Source: Cardiobacterium valvarum
GTDB lineage: Bacteria > Pseudomonadota > Gammaproteobacteria > Cardiobacteriales > Cardiobacteriaceae
Assembly: GCF_900460955.1 (NCBI RefSeq)
Contig: NZ_UFUW01000001.1
Span: forward strand, 806,001 to 870,000
Direction: 5' to 3'
DNA: 64,000 bases
In this document: positions 33,060-41,966 of the stretch, piece by piece
How positions within the stretch are numbered: position 1 is the stretch's first letter
Layout of the letters: every line of letters begins with the position of its first letter
Translations under genes and position numbers: made by a program
The notes under the pieces: model-generated
The model's input: the letters and a program-made list of their open reading frames with translations, nothing else
What the model was told of the DNA's origin: nothing
Databases searched by the model: none

Positions 33060-34004
33060 TCACCATGAACCGTCTGCGCCACCGCTGTCGCTACTGCTGC
33101 CACCGCCGCCGTCGTAACTGCTGCTACTGCTGTCGCTGCTGCTGTATGTGCTGCGGTAGGAGTCGCTATCGTCGCGGCGTTCGCGGCGACGGGCGACAGT
33201 ATCAACATCCCCGTCATTCCCATCGTCATTGTCGTCGTCTGCTTCTTCCAGACCGACGAGGCTATCTGCAGTGCTCGTCCGTGCTTTGCCAAGGGCGATG
33301 CGGAGCCAGGCAAGGATGGTGCTGCCGAGGATGAGCAAGATGACACTGCCAAAAACAAGGCCGCTGTTGACGCCATAGAAGATGCCGAACAGCGCCCAGC
33401 CGGCACCGCAGAGCGGCGGGATGTAGATGTGGAAGCGACGGCGTTTGCCAAGGTGCCAGCCGAGTACGCAGGTGTAGACCAGGGTGAGCAGGAAGAAGTT
33501 GTAGTCGCGCTGCGTGACTGGCGCCGCTGGCGGGGCGGTGAGGTGGGAAACGATGGCATCAAGGCCGTTATCAATGCCGCCGACGTAGTCGCCGCGCTTG
33601 AAGGCGGGGGTGATGCGGGTGTTGATGATGTCTTGCAGGCGGTTTGTGCTGAGGATGTCGTCCAGCCCGCGCCCAGGCTGGATGCGCAGGCGGTGGTCGC
33701 GATGGGCGATGAGGATGAGCAGTCCGTCGTTTTTAGTGGCATCGCCCAGTTGCCAGCGGGCAAAGAGGGTTTGGGTGTAGTCCTGTAGCGGGATGCCGTC
33801 GGTGCTGTCCACAATGACGACGGCTGCCTGCATCAGACCGTTGTCATACCAACCGCGCAGCCGGGTGGTAAGGACGGCTTCCTGGGCATCACTGAGAATT
33901 TCCGCCTGGTCAATGACGGGATGGTCAAGTTTCAGGGCATCGGGGCTGACGGCATAGGCCGGGATGCAAAGGGCGAGGATAAGGCTGAAGAGGATGCGGA
34001 TCAT
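33060..34004 (-). CDS. TPM-domain (YgcG-like) membrane protein with acidic/Ser-rich tail
   Basis: This is a 314-residue protein with signal peptide MIRILFSLILALCIPAYA. The mature domain matches TPM: PVIDQAEILSDAQEAVLTTRLRGW, QAAVVIVDSTDGIPLQDYTQTLFARWQLGDATKNDGLLILIAHRDHRLRIQPGRGLDDIL. Membrane segments follow at about residues 170-250. The tail is DDDNDDGNDGDVD, then RRRERRD, then Ser- and Gly-rich. Such tails occur in YgcG-type proteins, where the glycine-rich end is cell-surface or loop. The role is unknown; TPM domains bind metals or act as weak phosphatases elsewhere. The upstream in-frame extension is ignored in favour of the signal peptide. Confidence 0.85.
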   Translation of the reverse strand: MIRILFSLILALCIPAYAVSPDALKLDHPVIDQAEILSDAQEAVLTTRLRGWYDNGLMQAAVVIVDSTDGIPLQDYTQTLFARWQLGDATKNDGLLILIAHRDHRLRIQPGRGLDDILSTNRLQDIINTRITPAFKRGDYVGGIDNGLDAIVSHLTAPPAAPVTQRDYNFFLLTLVYTCVLGWHLGKRRRFHIYIPPLCGAGWALFGIFYGVNSGLVFGSVILLILGSTILAWLRIALGKARTSTADSLVGLEEADDDNDDGNDGDVDTVARRRERRDDSDSYRSTYSSSDSSSSSYDGGGGSSSDSGGADGSW

Positions 34005-34057
34005 GGGGCGTTCTCGGCAGGGATGGCAGCGACATTGTAGCGTTATGGGTAAAGCAG

Positions 34058-34396
34058 CCGCCAAGCGGGATAAATGCTGGGCTCACGCGCTGCCGCCAAG
34101 CGGGATAAAACCTGGGTTCGTGGGCAGCCGCCAAGCGGGATAAAGCCTGGATTCGCGGGCAGCCGCCAAGCGGGATAAATGCTGGGTTCACGGGCTGCCG
34201 CCAAGCGGGATAAAACCTGGGTTCGTGGGCAGCCGCCAAGCGGGATAAAGCCTGGATTCGCGGGCAGCCGCCAAGCGGGATAAATGCTGGGTTCACGGGC
34301 TGCCGCCAAGCGGGATAAAACCTGGATTCGCGAGCAGCCGCCAAGCGAGATAAAACCTGGGCTCACGCGCTGCCGCCAAGCGTGATAGATACGGGG
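34058..34396. repeat. Ten-unit exact 35-bp tandem array with 105-bp higher order
   Basis: CCAAGCG starts at 34061, 34096, 34131, 34166, 34201, 34236, 34271, 34306, 34341 and 34376, exactly 35 bp apart. Each unit reads GCCGCCAAGCGGGATAAA, then a 17-bp part that alternates among three types ending CTGGGTTCACGGGC, CTGGGTTCGTGGGC and CTGGATTCGCGGGC. The three types recur every 105 bp in the central copies, showing triplet duplication. Several open frames across it are artefacts. It occupies the gap between the TPM gene and sitD. Confidence 0.93.
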
Positions 34397-35224
34397 CTAT
34401 CCCGCCCGCTTGCCCATGTGTTGCAAGGCGCGCAATCCCAGCATGAGGAAGAAGCCTGCCGCCTGGCAGAGAACGATGCTGGCACCGGTTGAGGAGTCCC
34501 AGTGGAAGCTGATAAGTACGCCCGCAATGTTGGCGGCAACCGCCAGTACCACCGCGACGGCGAGAGTGTGGTGGAAACGCTTGGTGACGAGTTGGGCGCT
34601 GACACCGGGGGCTATCAGCATGGCGACGACGAGGACGACACCGACGGCTTGCATGGCACCGATGGCGGTGAGCGTCAGCATGATGAGTAGGCTGGTGTGC
34701 AGGAATGGCACGGAGAGGCCGGCAAGGCGGGATTGGGCTTCGTCGAAGACAAACAGCATGTAGTCCCGCCATTTGACAGCAAGGATGAGGAGCACTGGCG
34801 CGCAGATAGCAATGACTTGCCAGCGTTGTTCGGGCAGCATCCCTAGCAGGTTGCCGAAGAGGATATGGGTGAGGTGCTGGTCACTGCCACTATACTGGAA
34901 GAGGAGGATACCGGCAGCGAAGAGGGTCGAGAAGATGATGCCAAGCAGGGTATCGCTGCGCAGGGTGCTGCGCCGTTCGAGCCAGCCAGTAGCCAGGGTG
35001 CAGGTGAGACCGGCAGCGAAGGCGCCAAGTACCAGCGGCAGGCCAGTTATGACGGCGATGACGATGCCGGGCAGAATGGCGTGCGAGATAGCGTCCCCCA
35101 TCAGCGCCCAGCCTTTGAGGACGATGTAGCAAGAGAGCAGCGCGCAGGTAATGCCGAGCAACAGGGCGATAGCGAGCGCCTGTTGCATGAAGGGGTATTG
35201 CAGGACGTCGGTGAGGATGTTCAT
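34397..35224 (-). CDS. sitD: Metal ABC transporter permease (Mn/Fe, SitD-like)
   Basis: This is a 275-residue ABC-3 family permease with about eight hydrophobic segments. Family landmarks are ALLSCYIVLKGWALMGDAISHAILPG near residue 28 and GAMQAVGVVLVVAMLIAPGVSAQLV near residue 190. It is the last gene of sitABCD. Its start overlaps the sitC stop by four bases (ATGA). Together with SitC it forms the membrane channel for manganese or ferrous iron taken from the periplasmic SitA. Metal choice is inferred from SitA ligands, not from this gene. Confidence 0.9.
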   Translation of the reverse strand: MNILTDVLQYPFMQQALAIALLLGITCALLSCYIVLKGWALMGDAISHAILPGIVIAVITGLPLVLGAFAAGLTCTLATGWLERRSTLRSDTLLGIIFSTLFAAGILLFQYSGSDQHLTHILFGNLLGMLPEQRWQVIAICAPVLLILAVKWRDYMLFVFDEAQSRLAGLSVPFLHTSLLIMLTLTAIGAMQAVGVVLVVAMLIAPGVSAQLVTKRFHHTLAVAVVLAVAANIAGVLISFHWDSSTGASIVLCQAAGFFLMLGLRALQHMGKRAG

Positions 35225-36054
35225 GAGCTTTGGCGCAGGGCGGCGAGGTGTTGCAGGCGGCGGACGGTGAAGACGGCGAGAAAGAGGCCGCCTTGCAGGA
35301 CGACGACGACGGCACCGGTGATACTGTCAAGAAAGTAGCTAAGGTAGGTACCGAGGACGGCGGTGATGGTGCCGATGGCAAAGGCGGTAACAAGCACGCG
35401 GCCAAAGCTGCGGCAGAGCAGGAAGGCGGTCGCGCCAGGGGTGATGAGCAGGGCAATGACGAGGATGGCACCGACGGTTTGCAGGGCGGCAACGACGGCT
35501 GCGCTGACGAGCAGGAAGAAGAGCCAGCGCAGGCGGGTAACGGCAAGTCCGGCGGTCGTAGCCTGGATGTCGTCGAAAAAGAGCAGCATCAGGTCGCGCC
35601 ATTTGAAAGCGAGGATGCTGAGCGAGATGGCGCAGATGGCGAGCATTTGCCACAGATCGTGATCGTCAATACCGAGGATGTTTCCGTAGATAACGGCTTG
35701 CAGGTTCACCGCCGTCGGGTAGAGCGAGATGATATAGAGCCCGGCAGCGAAAAAAAGGGTGAAGACGAAGCCGATGATGGCGTCCTGACGCAACATGGGC
35801 AGGCGTTTCAGGAGCAGCATGGCGGCAGCGGCGAGGATGCCGGTGGTGAAGGCGCCGAGGGCGTAGGGCAGGCGCCACAGGTAGGCGAGCGCGACGCCAG
35901 GGACGACAGCATGGGAAAGCGCATCACCTATCAGCGACCAGCCTTTGAGCATGAGGAACACCGAGAGCAGGGCACAGACGCCGCCGACTGCTGCGCTACT
36001 CAGTAGCGCTTTGAGCATGAAGTCGTAAGAGAGCGGTTCGAGCAGGGTGTTCAT
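35221..36054 (-). CDS. sitC: Metal ABC transporter permease (Mn/Fe, SitC-like)
   Basis: This 277-residue ABC-3 permease resembles SitD but is clearly distinct. Motifs are ALLSVFLMLKGWSLIGDALSHAVVPGVALAYLW near residue 28 and ALQTVGAILVIALLITPGATAFLL near residue 190. The start overlaps the sitB stop and the end overlaps the sitD start, both by four bases, giving tight translational coupling. The pair presumably forms a heterodimeric membrane domain. Confidence 0.9.
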   Translation of the reverse strand: MNTLLEPLSYDFMLKALLSSAAVGGVCALLSVFLMLKGWSLIGDALSHAVVPGVALAYLWRLPYALGAFTTGILAAAAMLLLKRLPMLRQDAIIGFVFTLFFAAGLYIISLYPTAVNLQAVIYGNILGIDDHDLWQMLAICAISLSILAFKWRDLMLLFFDDIQATTAGLAVTRLRWLFFLLVSAAVVAALQTVGAILVIALLITPGATAFLLCRSFGRVLVTAFAIGTITAVLGTYLSYFLDSITGAVVVVLQGGLFLAVFTVRRLQHLAALRQSS

Positions 36055-36866
36055 GGCTGACTGCTCCGGTCGTCCACAAAGACGGCAGGGTGTTCGTCGT
36101 CACTGACAATACGTACTTGCGGGGCAACCTCGCCAAGGCCGATGTTTTTCAAGACACTGCCGAAGGCGCGTTCAAGGTTGTCAACGGTATAGATGTCGTC
36201 AATGCCACCGTGGGCGATGATGCTACGGTTGATAAGGACGACTTCGTTGCAGTATTGCGGCACGGCACCGAGGTTGTGCGTGGAGACGAGCATGAGGTAG
36301 CCCTCGCTGCGCAGGGTTTTCAGGAGTTCCATCGCCGCATATTCGGTCTTCGCGTCCACACCGGTAAAGGGTTCGTCTAAGAGAATGATTCGGCTTTCCT
36401 GGGCGAGCGCGCGGGCGAGGAAGACGCGCTTTTTCTGCCCGCCGGACAGCGCGCCGATTTGCCGCCCGGCGAGATCGGCAATGCCGAGGCGGTCCAGCGC
36501 GGCGGCAACAGCAGAGCGGTCTTGCGACCGCGCGCGGCGCAGCATCCCCATATGGCCATAGCGGCCAAGCATGACCACGTCTTTGACGAGGATGGGGAAG
36601 TGCCAGTCAATATTCTCGCTTTGCGGGACGTAGGCAATGCCGTTCTGCCGCATCGCCTGGGCGACGGGCAGGCCATTGACCTGCACCGTGCCGGTTTGCG
36701 GGCGGACGATACCCATGATGGTGTTGAACAGGGTTGATTTGCCTGAGCCGTTCACCCCGACGAGGGCGCACACAGTGCTACCCGTGAGGGTGAAGCTGAT
36801 GTTTTCAATGGCGCGATGTCCGTTCGGATAGGTAACGCTGACGTTTTCTACCGCAAGCGAAGGCAT
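36051..36866 (-). CDS. sitB: Metal ABC transporter ATPase (SitB-like)
   Basis: This ATP-binding subunit carries Walker A in LVGVNGSGKSTLFN, the Q loop AYVPQSENIDW, the signature LSGGQKKRVFLARALAQ, Walker B RIILLDEPFTGVDA and the H loop VSTHNLGAVP. The start is uncertain: the ATG at 36866 is one base after the sitA TGA (271 residues, preferred, similar to family N termini), while the ATG at 36884 overlaps sitA by 17 bp and adds six residues. The C-terminal extension of about 35 residues (LGEVAPQVRIVSDDEHPAV...) is longer than in many homologues. Confidence 0.9.
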   Translation of the reverse strand: MPSLAVENVSVTYPNGHRAIENISFTLTGSTVCALVGVNGSGKSTLFNTIMGIVRPQTGTVQVNGLPVAQAMRQNGIAYVPQSENIDWHFPILVKDVVMLGRYGHMGMLRRARSQDRSAVAAALDRLGIADLAGRQIGALSGGQKKRVFLARALAQESRIILLDEPFTGVDAKTEYAAMELLKTLRSEGYLMLVSTHNLGAVPQYCNEVVLINRSIIAHGGIDDIYTVDNLERAFGSVLKNIGLGEVAPQVRIVSDDEHPAVFVDDRSSQP

Positions 36867-36867
36867 A

Positions 36868-37749
36868 TCAGGGTTGGAAGCCATTGATAACGGTATCCGT
36901 GGTTACTTTAAGCAGGTCAAGAAAGGTCGGCACCGGGCCATCGGCAGTCGAGAGGGAATCCACATAGAGCACGCCACCGTATTTGGCACCGGTTTCTTTG
37001 GCGACCTGTTTCGCAGGCTTGTCGGAAATGGTGCTTTCGCTGAACACCACCGGAATCTTGTTGGCACGGACAGTTTCAATCAGTGCGCTGACCTGTTGCG
37101 GTGTACCCTGCTGTTCGGCGTTGATCGGCCACAGATAGGCTTCTTTGAAGCCGAGATCTTTGGCGAGATAGCTGAATGCCCCTTCGCTGGAAACCAGCCA
37201 GCGTTTTTCCGGCGGGATTTTCGCGACTTCTTCCTTCAGTTTGGCGTCCATCGCATCCAGTTTCGCGAGATAAGCGGCGGCGTTCTTGTGGTAATTGTCT
37301 GCGTGGCTGGGGTCGTGCTTGGCAAGCGCCTTTTCGATGTTTTGCACATAGATTTTGGCGTTGGCGACCGACATCCACGCGTGCGGGTTCGGCTTGCCGT
37401 CATAATCGCCGCCGTGAATGGACATCGGCTCAATGCCTTCGGTCACAACCACGGACGGCACATCTTTGACGTTGGCAAAGAAGCGCTCAAACCAGCGTTC
37501 CAGATTGAGCCCGTTCCAGAGAATCAAGTCTGCCTGCTGCGCCTTGACCAAATCCTGCGGCGTCGGTTCATAATCGTGGATTTCCGCGCCCGGCTTGGTG
37601 ATGGACAGCACCTGCGCATCATTACCCGCGACTTCTTGCGCCATATCGGCGATGACGGTGAAGGTGGTGACCACGGTGAACGGCTTGTCGGCGGCAAAAA
37701 GCGGTGCGCAAAAGCCGCAAAACAACAAAAAGAAGAGTTTTTTCATCAT
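36868..37749 (-). CDS. sitA: Mn/Fe-type metal ABC transporter substrate-binding protein (SitA/YfeA-like)
   Basis: This 293-residue cluster A-I binding protein has signal peptide MKKLFFLLFCGFCAPLFA. The four metal ligands fit the manganese/iron pattern rather than zinc: histidine in GAEIHDYEPTPQD near 67, histidine in GKPNPHAWMSV near 132, glutamate in LVSSEGAFSYLA near 197, and aspartate in GVLYVDSLS near 272. There is no His-rich loop, which zinc-type ZnuA proteins often have. It is the first gene of the operon. On the minus strand a GATATAAC -10-like element lies near 37810, and GAGG precedes the start. I see no unambiguous Fur or MntR box. Confidence 0.9.
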   Translation of the reverse strand: MMKKLFFLLFCGFCAPLFAADKPFTVVTTFTVIADMAQEVAGNDAQVLSITKPGAEIHDYEPTPQDLVKAQQADLILWNGLNLERWFERFFANVKDVPSVVVTEGIEPMSIHGGDYDGKPNPHAWMSVANAKIYVQNIEKALAKHDPSHADNYHKNAAAYLAKLDAMDAKLKEEVAKIPPEKRWLVSSEGAFSYLAKDLGFKEAYLWPINAEQQGTPQQVSALIETVRANKIPVVFSESTISDKPAKQVAKETGAKYGGVLYVDSLSTADGPVPTFLDLLKVTTDTVINGFQP

Positions 37750-37913
37750 AAACCTCGTTAAAAATGTGTGAAAAACTGGGTGTTTGCCCGTACGCTACGA
37801 TACGCTGTTATATCTTTTCTGTAAATAGGAAACTATCGCATTTGTAATTTTCTATCATGAATTAGCGGATATTCCGTGATGCTCGGCAGTGTCCGCTCAG
37901 GTGGTATCTGGCG

Positions 37914-37940
37914 TGAAAAAAACCGCTCTGCGGGCTTTTT
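37914..37940 (-). terminator. Rho-independent terminator after rppH
   Basis: The minus strand reads CCGC-AGA-GCGG followed by seven T, directly after the rppH stop. A T run lies on the other strand as well. Confidence 0.75.
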
Positions 37941-38545
37941 TATTTCCTTATGCGGGCAAACGATGGTGCTTTCTGTTTGTCAGCCGATGCCGTTGCGCTG
38001 TGTTGCTGTGACGGGGACACCGGTCGCTGCACGGCATCTGGCGGCAGCAGTTGTGCCAATTCGTCTAGTGCCTGGCGATAAACCTTACGTTTGAAATGCA
38101 CGACCTGCGAGGGTGGTGCGAAGTAATCAATCCAGCACCATTCGTCGAATTCCGGCGGTTGCCCGGAAGCGTGCAAATTTACCGCCGGATCGCTGCTTTC
38201 CAGGCGCAGCAGGAACCATTTTTGCTTCTGCCCGATGCATTGCACCATGCCGGGGCGACGGCGACGGCGGTAGCGCACCGGCAGGCGATAATAGAGCCAG
38301 TCACGCGTTTCACCGAGCAGCGACACATCCGCCGGGCCAAGGCCGGTTTCCTCAAACAGCTCGCGCCACATCGCTTGTTCGCTTGATTCGCCGGCGTTAA
38401 TCCCGCCCTGCGGGAATTGCCAGGAATCCTGCCCGCTGCGGCGTCCCCAAAAGGCCTGGTTGTGTGCGTTAAGCAGGACGATACCAACATTAAAGCGGTA
38501 GCCCTTTGCATCAAAAATATTGTTATCAGGTTGATCATTATCCAT
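37940..38545 (-). CDS. rppH: RNA pyrophosphohydrolase RppH
   Basis: RppH removes pyrophosphate from 5'-triphosphate mRNA ends and triggers decay. The 201-residue product has the full Nudix box [23 protein letters not shown] near residue 47 and the RppH-specific [10 protein letters not shown] and [26 protein letters not shown]. coli RppH is 176 residues, so the C-terminal 30 residues ([15 protein letters not shown]...) are extra. Start at the ATG at 38545. Confidence 0.92.
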   Translation of the reverse strand: MDNDQPDNNIFDAKGYRFNVGIVLLNAHNQAFWGRRSGQDSWQFPQGGINAGESSEQAMWRELFEETGLGPADVSLLGETRDWLYYRLPVRYRRRRRPGMVQCIGQKQKWFLLRLESSDPAVNLHASGQPPEFDEWCWIDYFAPPSQVVHFKRKVYRQALDELAQLLPPDAVQRPVSPSQQHSATASADKQKAPSFARIRK

Positions 38546-38658
38546 GTGGCTATTCTTTCATATGCACCGCCGCCGCACAACGCGCCGCCCGTGAAAAGGT
38601 TTGACTATACGGCGGTTTGCCGTTACATTAAATTCAAATAACATTACTTCCCATCCAC

Positions 38659-38844
38659 ATGTACGTTTGTATTTGCCAAGGCATTACCGATCGCCAAATC
38701 ATTGACGCTATCGCCCAGGGACATGACAGCACTGCCGCCATTGCCTCCACGTTGGGCGCAGGCAGTTGCTGCGGCAGATGCTGCGAGACGGTGGAACATC
38801 TGGTTGCGTCCCACACCAAGCCAGCGGTTTATCACGCGGCCTGA
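38659..38844 (+). CDS. bfd: Bacterioferritin-associated ferredoxin (Bfd-like)
   Basis: This is a 61-residue [2Fe-2S] protein, MYVCICQGITDRQIIDAIAQ. The four cluster cysteines are placed as in Bfd: CIC at residues 4 and 6, and GAGSCCGRCCETV near residues 36-41. Bfd reduces ferric iron in the bacterioferritin core for release. No bacterioferritin gene lies in this window. A strong terminator follows at 4 bp. Confidence 0.9.
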   Translation: MYVCICQGITDRQIIDAIAQGHDSTAAIASTLGAGSCCGRCCETVEHLVASHTKPAVYHAA

Positions 38845-38847
38845 ATC

Positions 38848-38877
38848 AAAAAAGCCCCGGATTCTCGGGGCTTTTTT
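38848..38877. terminator. Bidirectional Rho-independent terminator between bfd and plsY
   Basis: AAAAAAGCCCCG-GATT-CTCGGGGCTTTTTT: a GCCCCG/CGGGGC stem with A and T runs on the two sides, serving two convergent genes. Confidence 0.92.
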
Positions 38878-38887
38878 ATGGACTCAA

Positions 38888-39553
38888 TTACTCGTCATCG
38901 TCCTCATCCGCAAACGGGTCTTTCATTTTGCCGCCGCCAAAAGGAGCCTCCTCACCTTTGAGGAGCCGCTCGATATTGCTGCGGTGGCGGTAGAACAGCA
39001 TGCCGACGATGATGAATACCGCCGTCAACATATAGGCCCAGTCTTTCCCCGGCGTATAAAAAATAGAGGCGATCGCGACAAAGGCAGCGGCAGACAAGGC
39101 GGAAAGCGAAGAAATGCGCGTGTTATAAAACACCGCGCCCCAAATAGCGGCACCAAGCAGGGCAACGATTGGATTCCAGGCAAGCAGTACGCCAAAGGCC
39201 GTTGCCACCCCTTTACCGCCTTCAAAGTTGAAGAACATTGGATACAAATGGCCGAAAAATGCGCCGAGACCGACCAGCACAATCACCAAATCGTCGATGC
39301 CGACTGGGAAAAAACGACGCAAAATAATGAAGACTACCACAGGGATAAGGCCTTTCAGCAAATCGCCTGCCAAGGTGATGGCAGCAGCCTTTTCCCCGGC
39401 AATGCGCAACACATTTGTCGCCCCCGGATTGCCTGAGCCGAGCGTACGCGGATCGCCAAAACCCATGGCGCGGCAGACAATCACCGCCGATGATAACGAG
39501 CCGCAAACATAGCCGGCAATTGCGCCGAAAAGGCAAAAAAGAAAATGTTGCAT
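38888..39553 (-). CDS. plsY: Glycerol-3-phosphate acyltransferase PlsY
   Basis: PlsY transfers an acyl group from acyl-phosphate to glycerol-3-phosphate, the first phospholipid step. The 221-residue membrane protein has the family motifs GSGNPGATNVLR near residue 39, FFGHLYPMFFNFEGGKGVATAFG near residue 98, and several membrane segments. The C-terminal tail (GGGKMKDPFADEDDDE) is longer and more acidic than usual. Start at the ATG at 39553; twelve additional in-frame upstream codons are possible but overlap the folB control region. It is divergent from folB with about 46 bp between starts. Confidence 0.93.
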   Translation of the reverse strand: MQHFLFCLFGAIAGYVCGSLSSAVIVCRAMGFGDPRTLGSGNPGATNVLRIAGEKAAAITLAGDLLKGLIPVVVFIILRRFFPVGIDDLVIVLVGLGAFFGHLYPMFFNFEGGKGVATAFGVLLAWNPIVALLGAAIWGAVFYNTRISSLSALSAAAFVAIASIFYTPGKDWAYMLTAVFIIVGMLFYRHRSNIERLLKGEEAPFGGGKMKDPFADEDDDE

Positions 39554-39599
39554 AACACCCCCTGAGTGCGATAATTCAGAAAAAACCATTCATAACCCT

Positions 39600-39965
39600 A
39601 TGACTATGCAAGACATCATCTACATCCATGCAATACGGGTACGAACCGTCATCGGCATTTTGCCCCATGAACGCGCGGCGAAGCAAACCCTCATCATCAG
39701 CTGCGAACTGGGCACCAACACCCGTGCTGCCGGCGAAGCGGATGAAATCAAGCAGGCGCTAGATTATGCCGCCATCTGTGCTGACATCATAAAATATGCA
39801 GAAAACAGCCAATACAGCCTCATCGAAGCCTTCGCCGAACACCTTGCCGCGTACCTGCTCACCGCCTACCCGCTTGCCGCCAACATCTGCCTCGACATCC
39901 AGAAACCCGGCGCACTCGAAGCCACGCGGGAAGTCGGGCTGCGAATCTACCGTGAGCGAAAGTGA
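39600..39965 (+). CDS. folB: Dihydroneopterin aldolase
   Basis: FolB cleaves 7,8-dihydroneopterin in folate synthesis. The 121-residue sequence has IYIHAIRVRTVIGILPHERAAKQ with the conserved glutamate, and the catalytic lysine in ICLDIQKPGALEATREVGLRIYR. Length is standard. Two ATGs (39600 and 39606) are possible. plsY-folB divergence is a common gammaproteobacterial arrangement. Confidence 0.93.
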   Translation: MTMQDIIYIHAIRVRTVIGILPHERAAKQTLIISCELGTNTRAAGEADEIKQALDYAAICADIIKYAENSQYSLIEAFAEHLAAYLLTAYPLAANICLDIQKPGALEATREVGLRIYRERK

Positions 39966-40103
39966 GGCACTATAATGCAGCCGCTTAAAATCTGGCGGTA
40001 TCCGGCGTAGGGCAGCCTGCCGCACAAAAAAACCACATCAAACACAGCGGTCGCTATTCCCTTGGCCGCCTCATTCACCGTTATTACCCAAAAAGGAAAA
40101 CAC

Positions 40104-41897
40104 ATGTACAGACAACACTATGCGGCAGACGTGACTGAAAAACTCAACGGAGAGACCGTCAAAGTTGCCGGCTGGGTACACCGCCGACGCGACCACGGCG
40201 GCGTCATCTTCATTGACCTGCGCGACCGCAGCGGCCTCGTGCAAATCGTTATTGACCCCGACACCGCCGAAGCCTTCGCTCTTGCCGAACAAGTGCGCAG
40301 CGAATACTGCCTCGCCATCGAAGGCCGCGTCCGCCTGCGTCCGGCTGGTACCGAAAATCCCGACATGGCCAGCGGCAAAATCGAAATCCTCGGCAAAATG
40401 CTCACCGTCCTCTCCAAATCCGAAGCGCTGCCCTTCCAGCTTGACGAAGACAACGTCTCCGAAGAAGTGCGCCTGAAAAACCGCACTATTGACCTGCGCC
40501 GCGAAGTCATGCAGAAAAACCTCATCCTGCGCAGCAAAGTCGCTTCCTCCCTGCGTCGTTACCTGGATGATCACGGCTTCCTCGATATCGAAACCCCGAT
40601 GCTGACCAAAGCCACCCCGGAAGGCGCGCGCGACTACCTCGTTCCCTCACGTACCCACCCCGGTAAATTCTTCGCCCTGCCGCAATCGCCGCAACTCTTC
40701 AAACAAATGCTGATGATGAGCGGCTTTGACCGCTACTACCAAATTGTGCGCTGCTTCCGCGACGAAGACCTGCGCGCTGACCGCCAGCCCGAATTTACCC
40801 AGCTTGATATCGAAACCTCCTTCCTTGAAGAAGAAGACATCATGCAGATCATGGAAACCATGATTCGTGGCATCTTCAAAGAACACCTGAACGTCGATCT
40901 GCCTGACCCCTTCCCGCGCATGACCTACCGCGAAGCCATGCGCCGCTACGCCTCGGACAAACCTGACCTGCGTATCCCGCTCGAACTCGTGGACATCGCC
41001 GACCTCGTCAAAGACAGCGGTTTCAAAGTCTTTGCCAGCGTCGCCGCTCAAGAAAACGGTCGCGTCGTCGCCCTGAGAATCCCCGGCGGCAATAAACTCA
41101 CCCGCAAAGAAATCGACGATTACACCGCCTACGTCGCCCGCTACGGCGCCAAAGGCCTCGCCTACATCAAAGTCAACGACAAAACCAGCACCGAAGGCCT
41201 GCAATCGCCCATCGTCAAATTCCTGACCAAAGAAGGCGGTGCAGAAGGCGCTATCGCGCTTGACATCGTGCAACGTGTCGGTGCTGAAAACGGCGACCTC
41301 ATCTTCTTCGGTGCAGACAAAGCCAGCATCGTCAACGACGCCATCGGTGCGCTGCGTATCAAAGTCGGCCACGACCTCAATATGCTCACTGGCCCTTGGG
41401 CACCGCTGTGGGTTATCGAATTCCCGATGTTCGAATACGACGAAAAAGACAAACGCTGGTACTCCATGCACCACCCCTTTACCCAGCCCAAAACCGCGAA
41501 CCTTGACGACCTCGACCGCAACCCCGGCGAAGTCCTCTCGCGCGCCTACGACATGGTGCTGAACGGCACCGAAGTTGGCGGCGGCTCCATTCGTATCCAC
41601 CGCGACGATATGCAACAACGTGTCTTCCAAAGCCTCGGCATTGGTGAAGAAGAAGCCCAACAAAAATTCGGCTTCCTGCTGAACGCCCTCAAATACGGCT
41701 GCCCGCCGCACGGCGGCATCGCCTTTGGCCTTGATCGCCTCATCATGCTGATGGCGGGAGCCAAATCTATCCGCGACGTCATGGCCTTCCCGAAAACCCA
41801 GACCGCCTATGACCCGCTCACCGACGCTCCCTCGGAAGCCAGCGAAGAACAACTCAAAGAACTGCATATCCGCAAGCGGGAAAAACCAACGGGCTGA
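40104..41897 (+). CDS. aspS: Aspartyl-tRNA synthetase
   Basis: AspS charges tRNA-Asp. The 597-residue bacterial-type protein has an N-terminal OB anticodon-binding domain ([31 protein letters not shown]), class II motif 2 ([27 protein letters not shown]), the inserted GAD domain in the middle, and motif 3 ([16 protein letters not shown]). The ATG at 40104 is chosen because AAAAGGAAAA stands eight bases upstream and it matches homologues. A longer frame starts with a TTG at 40062 and lacks such a site. A terminator follows within 10 bp. Confidence 0.97.
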   Translation: MYRQHYAADVTEKLNGETVKVAGWVHRRRDHGGVIFIDLRDRSGLVQIVIDPDTAEAFALAEQVRSEYCLAIEGRVRLRPAGTENPDMASGKIEILGKMLTVLSKSEALPFQLDEDNVSEEVRLKNRTIDLRREVMQKNLILRSKVASSLRRYLDDHGFLDIETPMLTKATPEGARDYLVPSRTHPGKFFALPQSPQLFKQMLMMSGFDRYYQIVRCFRDEDLRADRQPEFTQLDIETSFLEEEDIMQIMETMIRGIFKEHLNVDLPDPFPRMTYREAMRRYASDKPDLRIPLELVDIADLVKDSGFKVFASVAAQENGRVVALRIPGGNKLTRKEIDDYTAYVARYGAKGLAYIKVNDKTSTEGLQSPIVKFLTKEGGAEGAIALDIVQRVGAENGDLIFFGADKASIVNDAIGALRIKVGHDLNMLTGPWAPLWVIEFPMFEYDEKDKRWYSMHHPFTQPKTANLDDLDRNPGEVLSRAYDMVLNGTEVGGGSIRIHRDDMQQRVFQSLGIGEEEAQQKFGFLLNALKYGCPPHGGIAFGLDRLIMLMAGAKSIRDVMAFPKTQTAYDPLTDAPSEASEEQLKELHIRKREKPTG

Positions 41898-41907
41898 TGA
41901 CCAACCC

Positions 41908-41932
41908 AACGCCTCCGCAAGGAGGCGTTTTT
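41908..41932 (+). terminator. Rho-independent terminator after aspS
   Basis: AACGCCTCC-GCAA-GGAGGCGTT followed by TTT; a 9-bp stem with a GCAA tetraloop, 11 bp after the stop. Confidence 0.93.
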
Positions 41933-41966
41933 CACAAACTGCGACAAGAATGGAATATTACGACAA

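Noticed and set aside
34043..34366. Minus-strand open frames of 107-159 codons over the 35-bp array
   Set aside because: They are by-products of stop-free repeat units; all three minus frames are open, and none has a start context or family match.
34058..34396. The 35-bp array as a CRISPR array
   Set aside because: The segments between repeats are themselves three repeated types, repeats are only about 18 bp, and no cas genes are present.
37750..37860. A Fur or MntR operator before sitA
   Set aside because: The region is AT-rich, but no clear dyad matching either consensus is visible.
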